Positions 32,816 to 42,078 of a stretch of DNA of 64,000 nt are shown here, piece by piece. The DNA comes from Turbatrix aceti (taxonomy: Eukaryota; Nematoda; Chromadorea; Rhabditida; Panagrolaimidae). The translations under genes and the position numbers were made by a program. Position 1 is the first letter of the stretch. Each line of letters starts with the position of its first letter. The notes under the pieces are model-generated. The model did no database searches and was not told the DNA's origin. It saw only the letters and a program-made list of their open reading frames with translations. The stretch spans positions 10,791,725 through 10,855,724 of the forward strand of contig OZ017769.1 in the NCBI GenBank assembly GCA_963969345.1, written 5' to 3'.

Positions 32816-33574
32816 TCTGCTGGTTGTTGGAACTTGAATATCGATAGAGAAATGTACAGCCTCAGATTAGAAAACAACAGACTGCATTGAGGAAAATAAT
32901 GACGGACTGAAAATGGGTAAACAGTCTTGTCCGCAGGCGATGAGGTAGAAAACAAATTATGTAAAAACCCAGTGAGAACGGCTGGCGCCGTGAAAAGGAT
33001 TAGAGGATTAGCAGCTAGCGCTTTTTTTTTACTGGTTTTGGCTCACCAAATAACGCGCGTCTGGGCGTTTCGTTGCCTGGTGCCGAGTTGGCGCTGCGCG
33101 CTGGCAAGCTGCCACATCTGCCGCAGGCATAATGCATGCTTGCATAAAATGTCGACCTGACCGCTGCTAAATATAAAATGAGTGTTGTGGTTTTCAACAG
33201 TTGTCGACCGAGCCGAGCATCGAGCCGCTCGCTCGAATGCTCGGCTCGAGGACCACCGAGCCGAGCCGAGCGGCTCGAATGCTCGGCTCGTCAACTTTGG
33301 CTCGGTCGACAACTCTGGTTTTCAAATGATGGTGTGCTTCGTGAATTTTTAGTGGCATGGGGCACGCAAAGCTGATTTTATTTTAGTAATTGAGATTGAA
33401 AATTTTGTAATTCTTTTCTAACCTTAGATAAATTCAGTAATGTAAAAAGAATAAAAAAGAATATATCTAATAAAAATAAAAGAAAAATAAAATACATTTA
33501 AAAAAAATCAGAATAATGAATTTATTAACGACAAGAAAATAAAAAATAAAAATCAAGAATAAAAAATGAACAAC
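32816..33574. other. Intergenic with one palindromic element
   Basis: 5' flank of ENT and 3' flank of Cys-rich family member 4. It holds the GAGCCGAGC palindromic element at 33199-33314; no gene is seen in the rest. Confidence 0.5.
33199..33314. repeat. 116-bp palindromic element with AGTTGTCGACCGAGCC termini
   Basis: The ends AGTTGTCGACCGAGCC and GGCTCGGTCGACAACT are exact reverse complements. The interior is built of GAGCCGAGC / GCTCGGCTCG / CGAATGCTCGGC units in both orientations. GC content is far above the surroundings. A small foldback or MITE-like element is likely. Confidence 0.8.
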
Positions 33575-34503
33575 TCAAAAAGCATAACCAATAGGTGGTA
33601 AATCCACACAGATTTCGTTAGACGAATCTTCGTCACACTGTTCGAAAATTCTGTCATTTTCGGATTCAGAATCCACGATCTCAAGGTCGTTGATCAACTG
33701 AAGGATGTCGTCGTGGAGTCCCTGAATCGGTCGGGGACAAACTTTTCGATGGGCTTCGTAGCAGTCGGTTGTCTGGGAGAACGCACTGCATGTGGGACAA
33801 ATTAGGGGAGTGGATTCTGGAGACGGCTTCAGACAACGGGTTACGTCACCCGTGAGCAAACAAATTGGGCATTGCCGTTCGCATGCTTCAGACGACGATT
33901 CATAGCGCCAGCATTTGAAGCAAATTGGGTCCAGCTAAAAAATTATGTTAAGCATGCTTCAAATTGGAACTGAATAAATGGATAACCCACAAATCGTCGA
34001 GCATTCATCGGCGCAAATTTTTGAGAATCTGAATCGTAGATGACAACATGACGCTTGTAGTCCCACACCTTTGGCACCACCTCGGGCAAGTTTGTCAAGA
34101 TAACCTGTAAAGAGGTGTCCAGGACGACGAACAAATCGTCTTTGGCGGTCATCGCGTGAATGATCCGATCGACATCGTTCAGCGACAAAGGAAATTGATT
34201 GGCGTCCGGCAACTTTGACTCGGACAAAAATTTGTTAGCCTGTCTATAAATTCGGCGATCGCGTCTCTTGCTTTTGGCAGAGATGAAATCGTTCCAGTTT
34301 GAAGAAACAGCAGCGTGAAAGAAGTTTTGCTTCTCGGTGATATGGCTGTATTCTTCAAAATAGTTTTTGGTAAACTGATTGATTATTTCTGCCGTGCTTC
34401 GAGGGCTTTCAGTCGGCTCGGTTGAGGCTGGGTCATTGAGTGGGGGTTTGTCAGGAAGCTTAGAGTTAACAGTTCTATCAAATTCGAACTCCTCGCAGAA
34501 CAT
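33575..34503 (-). CDS. Coiled-coil / Cys-rich family member 4, 290 aa, lacks the coiled-coil exon
   Basis: Exon 1 (33991-34503) carries the central domain (DRIIHAMT, LDTSLQVILTN, VVIYDSDSQKFAPM). Exon 2 (33575-33934), entered in phase 0 as in paralogues, carries the Cys-rich tail (CFKC...CERQCPICLLTG...CPTCSAF...DCYEAHRKVCPRPIQGLHDDIL), then a unique acidic C-terminal extension rich in Glu/Asp/Ser. The N-terminal helix exon is absent; the ATG lies 24 bases after ATATTTTTAG, so either a trans-splice site is used or an upstream exon was missed. Confidence 0.75.
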
Positions 34504-35949
34504 GGTAAGAGCGTGAAGGAAATAAACTAAAAATATCGTAATGTACCGATCGTGAGCGAGCGAAAGCGAAATACCGCAGTCAGCTAAAAGGAACTTTTAA
34601 CGCAAAATTACGCACTAGTCACACGTCAGGACAAAGGCAGTTTTAAAAGAAACGACTCGCGATTTGCAAAAGAAGCAAAATGATGCATCAACGCTTGGGA
34701 TCTTACTAGTTAGTTTTTTCACAATGAAGACTGATTTTTTCTGCGGTCGGAAAAACATCCGAAATGTTTTGACGCCCAATAAGAGAAACTTGTAGAGCCG
34801 AAAAAACAACAGCGCTACAAGTTTCTCTATTGATAATGCACAAAAAAAGTGTGTTGTGCAATACAAAGCTGGGGGCAAAAACATTGATAGATATTTATTT
34901 ATTTATATTCATGAACTTTGATATAACGTGCGCAATCGTGGGTCCCTGCTACTAGAAAAAGTAATTGCATGCTGCGCGGTCTGTGGTATGCTTAAAACTG
35001 TTGTGCGACAAGAAAGAAAGAGTGTTGCGGCATAAGGTCAAGCTGAATCACCTGTACTGAACAAGGGGAATGCAACAGACAGTGTTTTGAATTTATGCGG
35101 TTGAGCAGCAGTCGTTTTACACAGACGCATGCATAGGGGTGCCCCACCTTGCAATGACGACCGATGACAATAGGGGGGAGGGGGGTAAAAAATCCCCGAT
35201 TTTGCGATGCCGTAATTTCTGGACAAGCCCATACCAGGCATGAAAACGGGCTTAATTTTTAGGCCCAGGCCTGATCCAAAACTATTTTTTTTCGAATGTT
35301 TATCGAAAAACATCAATAAAATTTTTATTAATTTTCAACAACTTTCAATCTATTCTTTTTAATTTTTTTACATGTTAAACAAACAAATGTATTTTATAAC
35401 TTTATGAACTGATTGTCGCGAATTCTTCGCGATATTTCGAAATGACGAATAATAAATATTATGCAATAATTTTTATTTTATTTATTTACTATTTATTTAT
35501 ATATTTCACCATTTCTCAGTGGTGAAAAACGGTATATAAGTTGTCCAAAATCTATTTAAATATTTAATACAGTCGGACTCGGGGGGTTTTTTGTTCATAG
35601 AATGTTATTTCATTTGCAAGCCAGAAATTTTGCCTGACTGAAAACAACTCAGATTCAGGCACCAAGCATCGGCGGACTTCGATATCTACAAAAACACACC
35701 TGATAACAGTCTGTCCTTGTCTGTCAGCTATAAAACACCTTGTAGAAGCAGGAGCAAGTTAGCTTCCATCTATCGTTCACTCCCCCTCCCCCCAGGAGAG
35801 AGGCGGAGTGTGCACGTGCGTGCGTACGCGGTCGATCGATAATTCAGCCATTCAAGCAACGCGTGAGCTGTTGCAGTTACGCTTTCTTATCGAAATCGTA
35901 TTTTTTAGCGTCCTATAACTTGGATTTGTGAATTTATTTGTACCATAAA
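34504..35949. other. Intergenic, no gene seen; hairpin and decayed LINE tail
   Basis: Contains a 14-bp-stem hairpin at 34782-34828 and, at about 35466-35524, a degraded minus-strand LINE tail (ATTTATTT...TTTCACCATTTCTCAGTGG). No frame with domain content was found. Confidence 0.5.
34782..34828. repeat. Hairpin, 14-bp perfect stem
   Basis: AGAGAAACTTGTAG at 34782-34795 pairs with CTACAAGTTTCTCT at 34815-34828 across a 19-base loop. Confidence 0.7.
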
Positions 35950-36308
35950 ATGTCCCTAATTCCGTCTGCACTCGAAGCCGTTAATGAAGCCATTGCCAGA
36001 CTTCATGGTGAGTTTCTATTTTCCTTTGAAGTTTTATAAACTGGAGACATCCAGACCAAATGACCGAGGAGCCTGGAACGTCTGAATCGTACGAACGGAT
36101 GAATGCCCTACAAAAGCGTCGCGAAGAACTCATAAACCTGCAGAACGAGATGAGGAGTCGACAAGAAGCCATCAACGCTGAAATCAACAATCGTATAGCC
36201 ACTCTGCAGCGTGAACGCAACGAACGTATAGCCGGCATCATCAACCATTACATTGAACTCGCTGAAAACGAAGCCGCCAATCAATCGCATCCTCCTTCCG
36301 GCGCCTAA
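35950..36308 (+). CDS. Coiled-coil / Cys-rich family member 5, coiled-coil part only, 103 aa
   Basis: Exon 1 (35950-36007) and exon 2 (36055-36308) join in phase 1 exactly as in members 1-3. The protein stops after the charged helix (LQKRREELINLQNEMRSRQE...INNRIATLQRERNER, residues about 38-80) with a short tail SHPPSGA. The central domain and Cys-rich tail are absent, and none was found downstream before the LINE at 36845. Either a truncated gene or a stand-alone coiled-coil partner that could oligomerise with the full-length paralogues. Confidence 0.65.
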
Positions 36309-36833
36309 GAACAACCATAATCATCTGTGGACTCGGGACAACAACAACACGGAAGATTTCATGGCAACATTGTTGTTTTAATTTGACTTTATTTGCCTTA
36401 ATATTGTCTTGTATTGTAGCGGAGTATAACATGTTAACTTGTAATCCTCCCCTTAATGTAATTTAAAAATTAATCAAGGAAACAATTTGAATTGGTATGA
36501 TGAACTCAGCATTTTTGGAACAATCTATATCCGCGATACCAAATTTTTCAGATACCAGATTCAAACGATATAACTTTGTTGTGATTATTTTGGTCAACGG
36601 ATAATATCCAAGGGTATAAATATCTTTTTGGAAATCCCGATAATACTACGAGCTGCACCGTTTCGGTAGCAATGCTCACAACTTCTTCATCTGTTTATCC
36701 GCAGAACAAGAACCATTGTGTTTCACAGTCGAAAACCCTTCCCATGCGTGCCACTTGACCTTTTTCATTGTTTTTTTTGGCATTTTTGGGATGCTTGTGA
36801 AACTTTGCAAATAATAAATATAAACATGTCATA
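36309..36833. other. Intergenic, with a relic of the CCGGACCT-TATATA repeat
   Basis: CATGCGTGCCACTTGACCTTTTTC at about 36743-36766 matches the minus-strand start of copy D; the rest of that repeat is not recognisable. No gene seen. Confidence 0.4.
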
Positions 36834-36844
36834 ACTATGATTAT

Positions 36845-37599
36845 ACAGAAACGGCGGGATCAGCGACCTATCTCCTCCGGACTCCTCCTCAAGGACATCG
36901 AGGATGATTTCGAGCTCTCCCTCCACGGCCTGGTTATCCAACGGGTGCAGTCGTTCGTCTATCTAGGCCAAAAGATGCAGTGGCCGCGCAACCACGTCGT
37001 TGAGATACGTAATCGCATCTCGACAGCAAGGTCCATCTACTACCGGAACTCAGATCTCCTGCGCTCCAAACGCACGCCAATGTACTTGAAGCGCCGCCTG
37101 ATCCATGCCTGCATCTTGCCATCGGTGTTGTACGGCTGTGAAACCTGGGCGCTGACAGAAACGGCAAGATCTACGTTGCGCAATGCTCAACACCGAGTCG
37201 AACGAGCCATCCTCGGGCTGCGACGGTCTGACAAAGTCCGAAACAAAATCATCCGACGAAGAACAAAACTCAAAGACTGGGTGAAGGAAGCGGAACGCCG
37301 AAAATGGACATACGCGCGAAAGCTCCTGGAGGCAGACGAAAACAGATGGGCCCGACGACTGACCTTGTGGATACCACAAGGAAAACGACCCGTGGGACAC
37401 CCTTCCTTACGATGGGCCGATTCGCTCAACTCGGTGTTCAACAAGACGAAAAACAGACCACAGCGACGATGGGAAGAAGAAATCGCGACCAAAACGAATC
37501 GAGACATTTACGCCTACGTGGACGTCATTTGTGCCTCCTAACATCTGGTCTAATGATAACTAACCACTGAGTAATGGTGAAATAAAATAAATAAATAAA
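36845..37599 (+). mobile_element. 5'-truncated LINE with reverse-transcriptase C-terminal region
   Basis: The open frame to 37541 matches the C-terminal region of endonuclease/reverse-transcriptase LINE proteins: QSFVYLGQKM, RRLIHACILPSVLYGCETWALT, KLKDWVKEAERRKWTYA, RWARRLTLWIPQGKRPVGHP, RRWEEEI. A 3' untranslated tail ends in an AAATAAAT repeat. The direct repeat ACTATGATTAT flanks it (36834-36844 and 37600-37610). The catalytic YADD region lies upstream and is missing, so the copy is inactive. It is the reference for tail copies at 20, 22, 32, 35 and 54 kb. Confidence 0.88.
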
Positions 37600-37682
37600 A
37601 CTATGATTATCAAATCTGTAGACAATCAATAAATTGCACTCACCGTTCAAATAATATCAACTGTCAAATTTTCTATTGTGCC

Positions 37683-37727
37683 GTCGCTGTCGCATTGATG
37701 TTGCGCAGACCTCAATGCGACAGCGAC
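37683..37727. repeat. Hairpin, 16-bp perfect stem
   Basis: GTCGCTGTCGCATTGA pairs with TCAATGCGACAGCGAC across a 13-base loop. Confidence 0.8.
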
Positions 37728-37818
37728 AAAAGTGTGAAGCATGCCTATTGCGTTTTTGACCTAAACAGTATCTCACTAACGGCCTGCATTGCATCAACAT
37801 CAGTATGCAAAAAAAAAA

Positions 37819-37858
37819 TTCCAGTCAAAGGGTAAAAAATGTAACCCTTTGACTGGAA
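37819..37858. repeat. Hairpin, 15-bp perfect stem
   Basis: TTCCAGTCAAAGGGT pairs with ACCCTTTGACTGGAA across a 10-base AT-rich loop. Confidence 0.8.
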
Positions 37859-38110
37859 TATGTGATGATGAGGGTATGTGTTTTTGTATCTACCAAACCT
37901 TCTCTGTGTAACTTTTGAAATTTCTGCAATTAGAAAGTTCCTCTAATGCTTTGCCACGCACAATCGGACAACATGTCAGACACTTAAATTTGAGATTGAT
38001 AGCATTTTTGAAAACAACATGTTATACGTCTAAAAATGCACGTGTCTCCAAATTTGCATGTTTGTTTATTTTCCAAATTCGCACTGTGCCTATTTTGTCA
38101 CTCGAACAAA

Positions 38111-38777
38111 ATGCCGCGACTCTTGATCGTCCTTTGTTTCCTACTTTTGCCTTCATTTCTGGTTGCCTTCTATCACCCCAGAGGAGCGGATTACGGATGC
38201 CCGGATAACAATTACACCTATGGCGAGTTTATCGGTATTCGGAAATGCTATCAACTGTACACCGCTGCTCCTGGAGTTATTGGGCGATGTAATATGTCCG
38301 AGGCATGTCGGGATCTTCATAAAAATGCAAAGCCAGTATCCGTTGACTCGCTTCCAGAACAGAAGTTTCTTCGTGAGTTTTTATTTTTTTGCTGATGAAA
38401 TCCCACAATGTGTTTTAGAGTCAATGATGTCTGCATTTGAGGTGTGTTTGATCGGTGAACACGTACCGTGTTTGGTTGAATGGAGCAACACTAGTTTTGT
38501 TAAATTAGACGGAAGACCCCTCGACGTACCAATCGATAGATTTACCAAATATGGTGATTCTTTTTTTGTTGTACTTACTAATACGGAAAAAATAAGCTTG
38601 AATTTGGATGACTCGTGGTACGAAAATCGTGTTATATGTGCCATTACCCTACCTCACTGCCCCTTCCCGTCTCATCCTCCAATGTATGAAAATGTCATAA
38701 CACCAGAAACTGTCTGCGAACTTGATAGTCCAGCTGTCGATTTTACAGAGCCTGTGTTTCCCAAAAGAAAAAATTGA
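38111..38777 (+). CDS. Secreted divergent C-type-lectin-like protein, 206 aa
   Basis: Exons 38111-38372 and 38419-38777. Residues 1-19 form a signal peptide (MPRLLIVLCFLLLPSFLVA). The mature part opens with CPDNNYTYGEF...KCYQLY, then ACRDLH...KPVSVDSLPEQKFL, similar in layout to the start of a C-type lectin domain (CY..., A..C, LVSI.S..E..F). Later come CLVEWSNTSF and NRVICAITLP, resembling the C-terminal half. The canonical WIGL core and Ca-binding EPN/WND motifs are not visible, so sugar binding is doubtful. N-glycosylation sites: NNYT, NMSE, SNTS. The C-terminus is Pro-rich. Nematodes carry many such divergent secreted members. Confidence 0.55.
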
Positions 38778-38849
38778 AACGTTTTTGTCGTTGGTTATGA
38801 ATAAAAATTATGTTTGAAATCTGATGATAGCTTGATAGCCGTCTGAACC

Positions 38850-39215
38850 CAGGCATGTCAAGAATCGAGGGTGGCCCCGGGGGCCGCAGCCTCTTTCGGC
38901 CCACGCCCCCGGGGGCCGAGGCCTTTTTTTCTTGGCCCCCAAAGCCTCTTTTGGCCCCCCTTATTTTTTTGAAGAAATCTAGCAAAGAGAAGTATAAAAT
39001 AGCGCTAAAAAGTAATGCGCGTTCAACAAAAAGATGCGCGTCAAATTCAACCAATTCTCGACGATGGCCAACAAGATCCACGTTATTTGGTTTTCTTTTT
39101 CTTTTCGTTCTCTTTGTTTTAAAGTACAGATAATTTATTGTCCTTTTCTTTGGTTTTGAATTGTTAGCTTTAAAGGGGGCCGGGGCCGAAAATTTTCGGC
39201 CCCCTGACATGCCTG
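38850..39215. mobile_element. 366-bp nonautonomous DNA element, CAGGCATGTC termini
   Basis: Terminal inverted repeat CAGGCATGTC...GACATGCCTG, flanked by the 9-bp direct repeat GTCTGAACC (38841-38849 and 39216-39224). GGCCCC/GGGGCC palindromic blocks sit just inside both ends. CAG-start termini suggest a hAT-like family, although hAT duplications are usually 8 bp. No transposase. Confidence 0.8.
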
Positions 39216-39224
39216 GTCTGAACC

Positions 39225-40716
39225 CACTCTATAACAGCATATAAATATTGTCCCTGTCTGTACTCGGCTCGATCACCCGACTTAAAGAAAATCACTTATG
39301 GTTGCACAATGGGTATAGTTGGTGTCTCGCTTATTTCAAGAAACAATTTATTAGTGCGCATGGGACGGTTACCGCCGCTGCAAAACTCCGCGTGATCCTC
39401 GTAAGCTCACCGTTATCATAAAATCCATAAATAAATAGGTAAATAATTGTGCACAGGCAATAGCAATAAATTTTACATACTAGGGTTATCGGGATTGAGG
39501 TAGTCGATTTTGTTTGTTGCCTTTTGGCGAAGATGCAAATCGTTTTTTCGTGATTTTCACGATTTGTATTATTTTTCTTAATCATTTTCCCATTTAACAA
39601 AAAAACTAAGATGTAACACCTTTCGTTGGACTGAATATGAATTTGCGGCACGTGTCGTAAAAAATGCATTTTACAATTGTGCAGTAAAATCCATTTTTTA
39701 GCAAATAAATAACAGTTGAATCTGTTCTCACATTTTTCAAGTATTGCACATTGCTCAAGTACCATTTCATGTGTCAAAAAATTTGTTGCAGTTTTGAAGA
39801 CAAACTTGAAGATGAGCATTTTGATGATTTTATTGGGTCAAAAAAAGGAATATTCAGGATGCGCACATTTATAATCTGATTTTGTCCTTTCTCTTAACGA
39901 GGAAACAAAGAAATGGTCAAGTAAGTGCACGACAGGAGATGATGACGTTGAGCGGTAGCGAGAGCGGTAGGAGACAGCGGTTATTAATATTTGGAGAAAA
40001 AAGAAGATAACAGTGTTACCTTTCTCGAAGAACTGATAAGGAATGAGGTCACCTGATTGATCGAAAGGGAAGATGAATGCCAGGAATTGTATTATTTGAG
40101 TAAAAAATTGTTCAACAAATAATTTTTGGTGCTTCAAGCAAAATTTGGGATCACAATAATTTTTACATTCAACAAATTTTTGTGTTGTAATGATCAAAAA
40201 ATAAAAAGTTTCTAAAAATGTTTACAATTTTAGCAGACCGCAATTTACGATCGTGGAAACACTGCTGGTTATTTTCAAAATCCAGATTTTGTACCACATA
40301 CTGATTTTATAACCCTTGTTTTAACCAACTTTTTTTTGATGTCGTTGATGTCAAATGGCATTTTCTGCCGGTCAGCCCCAAAACTTATCCGGAAAATAAA
40401 AGGAGAAAGGAATAAAATATGCAAATTTACCCCCACCCACATTTTGAACAACTGTAAACCCCCTAGGAAAGGATCTGCGAAGACATAAGTGTGTTCTTCT
40501 TTTTTCCCCACTCTTAGACACTTGTCTGCCTTTGTTTGATACATTTGAAGGGAAAATGCGTGGATTCCAACTGTGTTCAATAAAAGTAAAAAGGCAAGAA
40601 TTACAACAACATTTTAGAATAAGGCGGAGCCGGGAGGGGATATTCGACAAACGACCTGGAATATAAATGCATTGACAGCAGCATTGTCGAAAACAGTTCA
40701 CAGGAAGTCGAGCATC
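39225..40716. other. Intergenic, no supported gene; TATA box before the collagen
   Basis: Frames of 100-160 aa on the minus strand (39331-40701) are Phe/Ile/Cys-rich and lack any recognisable domain. The promoter of the collagen lies at the right end (GAATATAAATGC near 40660). Confidence 0.5.
40659..40668 (+). promoter_or_regulatory. TATA box of the 40.7 kb collagen
   Basis: GAATATAAAT lies about 55 bases before the chosen ATG at 40717, which favours that Met over the upstream in-frame Met at 40672. Confidence 0.5.
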
Positions 40717-42078
40717 ATGGATTGTGGCAGCTCAAAGACACTTGACGATGCTGAACATCAGAGACTCAGACGCGTGGCCTTTGTCGCCGTCGCCATCAGC
40801 ACGGCCGCTGTCTTTGCATCTGTCATCACGCTGCCTATCGTCTATACGTATTTGCAGAATTTACAGTCGCATATTGGTGCCGAGGTTGACTTTTGTAAGG
40901 TGAGTAGGTTTTCTTAGGTTAAAATGGGCAGAAAACGGATATTTTTAGTATTTGTAATTTTTGGCGCAAAAATTATGTTAAAAAAATTAAAAAATAAAAT
41001 TTTGGTCTCTGCACGAAATTTTTTCATTGATACGAATTTTTGTTTCGATAGCCATAAACTATTGTAATATTTTTTTGTTCAGTACAAATCCCGCGACATG
41101 TGGATCGAGGTATCCGCCATTCAAGACACTCTCACGCTTGCCCCGAGAAGACACCGTAGAAATAATCCAGTCGAGACCGCCGAAACCGACGAGCAGCGAG
41201 CTAAGCGAGGATGGCTTTTTGGAAAATGGGTTGACACCGGCTCCGGTGGATACGGTAGTCCAGAACCGGCTCCTGCAGGCACTGGCTACGATGAGCCAAC
41301 TCCTCCGGTCAATAGTGGTTACGGTCAGCCTCCTAGTGGTTACGGTGAACCCGTTCTGAACGCTGAGCCTGTCGTTGAAGCTTGTGAGTTTAAAAAAAGC
41401 TTTAAATTTTTTTACAAAATTTTTAATAGGTTGCACGTGCCAACAAGGCCCCCCAGGTGAACCCGGTCCCCCAGGTGACGATGGGGCGGATGGCCTCGAC
41501 GGCTCTCCCGGCCTAGACGGTGCTCCTGGTGGCGACGGACAAATCCTGCCTCCAACAGTTGCAGCAAACGAGCCATGCGTCATCTGCCCTCCCGGCCCCC
41601 CTGGGCCACCTGGTTTCCCCGGATCCAAGGGTCCTCCAGGTCCCAAGGGCTCACCTGGCTCTCCCGCCCCCGATGGCAAAAAGGGCGAGCCCGGCATGAT
41701 GGGCGCTGCCGGTCCGACAGGTCGTCCCGGTCAGCCCGGCCCCAAAGGACCCAAAGGCGACGATGGAAGGGTTATCATCGTTCCAGGACCTCCTGGACCC
41801 CAGGGAAAACCAGGACCCAAAGGCGATCAAGGAGCCAAGGGCCCGAAAGGCATCGACGGCGTACCTGGACCTGTCGGGCCTCCAGGCTTGGTGGGAGAGT
41901 CTGGACTCCCCGGAGTCGATGGAAAAGAAGGCCCCCAAGGCGAGAAGGGTCCCACAGGGCCTCCTGGACCACGAGGCAACTGCAATTGTGAGTTTTGCAC
42001 TTTGACACACATCTTGGGGGATTTTTTTGAAAATTATTTTTTTCAGGTCCCCCACCAAGACTTCCTCCTGGCTACTGA
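40717..42078 (+). CDS. Cuticle collagen with Gly/Tyr/Pro-rich segment, 357 aa
   Basis: Structural component of the extracellular cuticle. Exons: 40717-40899, 41083-41383, 41430-41987 and 42047-42078. The N-terminus has the col-type membrane span ([20 protein letters not shown]), then a subtilisin-type processing site RAKR near residue 94. Next comes a 40-residue segment with repeated SGYG/GYGEP units whose tyrosines could be cross-linked, then ACCTC and two Gly-X-Y blocks interrupted by CVIC. It ends [13 protein letters not shown]. Only about 10 residues lie beyond the last Gly-X-Y block. Which C. elegans collagen group it belongs to cannot be settled by eye. Confidence 0.93.

Larger units (their letters stand above)
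37611..38110. other. Intergenic with two hairpins
   Basis: Hairpins at 37683-37727 and 37819-37858 are listed separately. The last 100 bases are presumably the promoter of the lectin-like gene; no TATA box is convincing. Confidence 0.5.

Noticed and set aside
39331..40701. Several minus-strand frames of 100-160 aa
   Set aside because: Phe/Ile/Asn/Cys-rich composition expected of AT-rich DNA; no domain and no conserved start or splice context.
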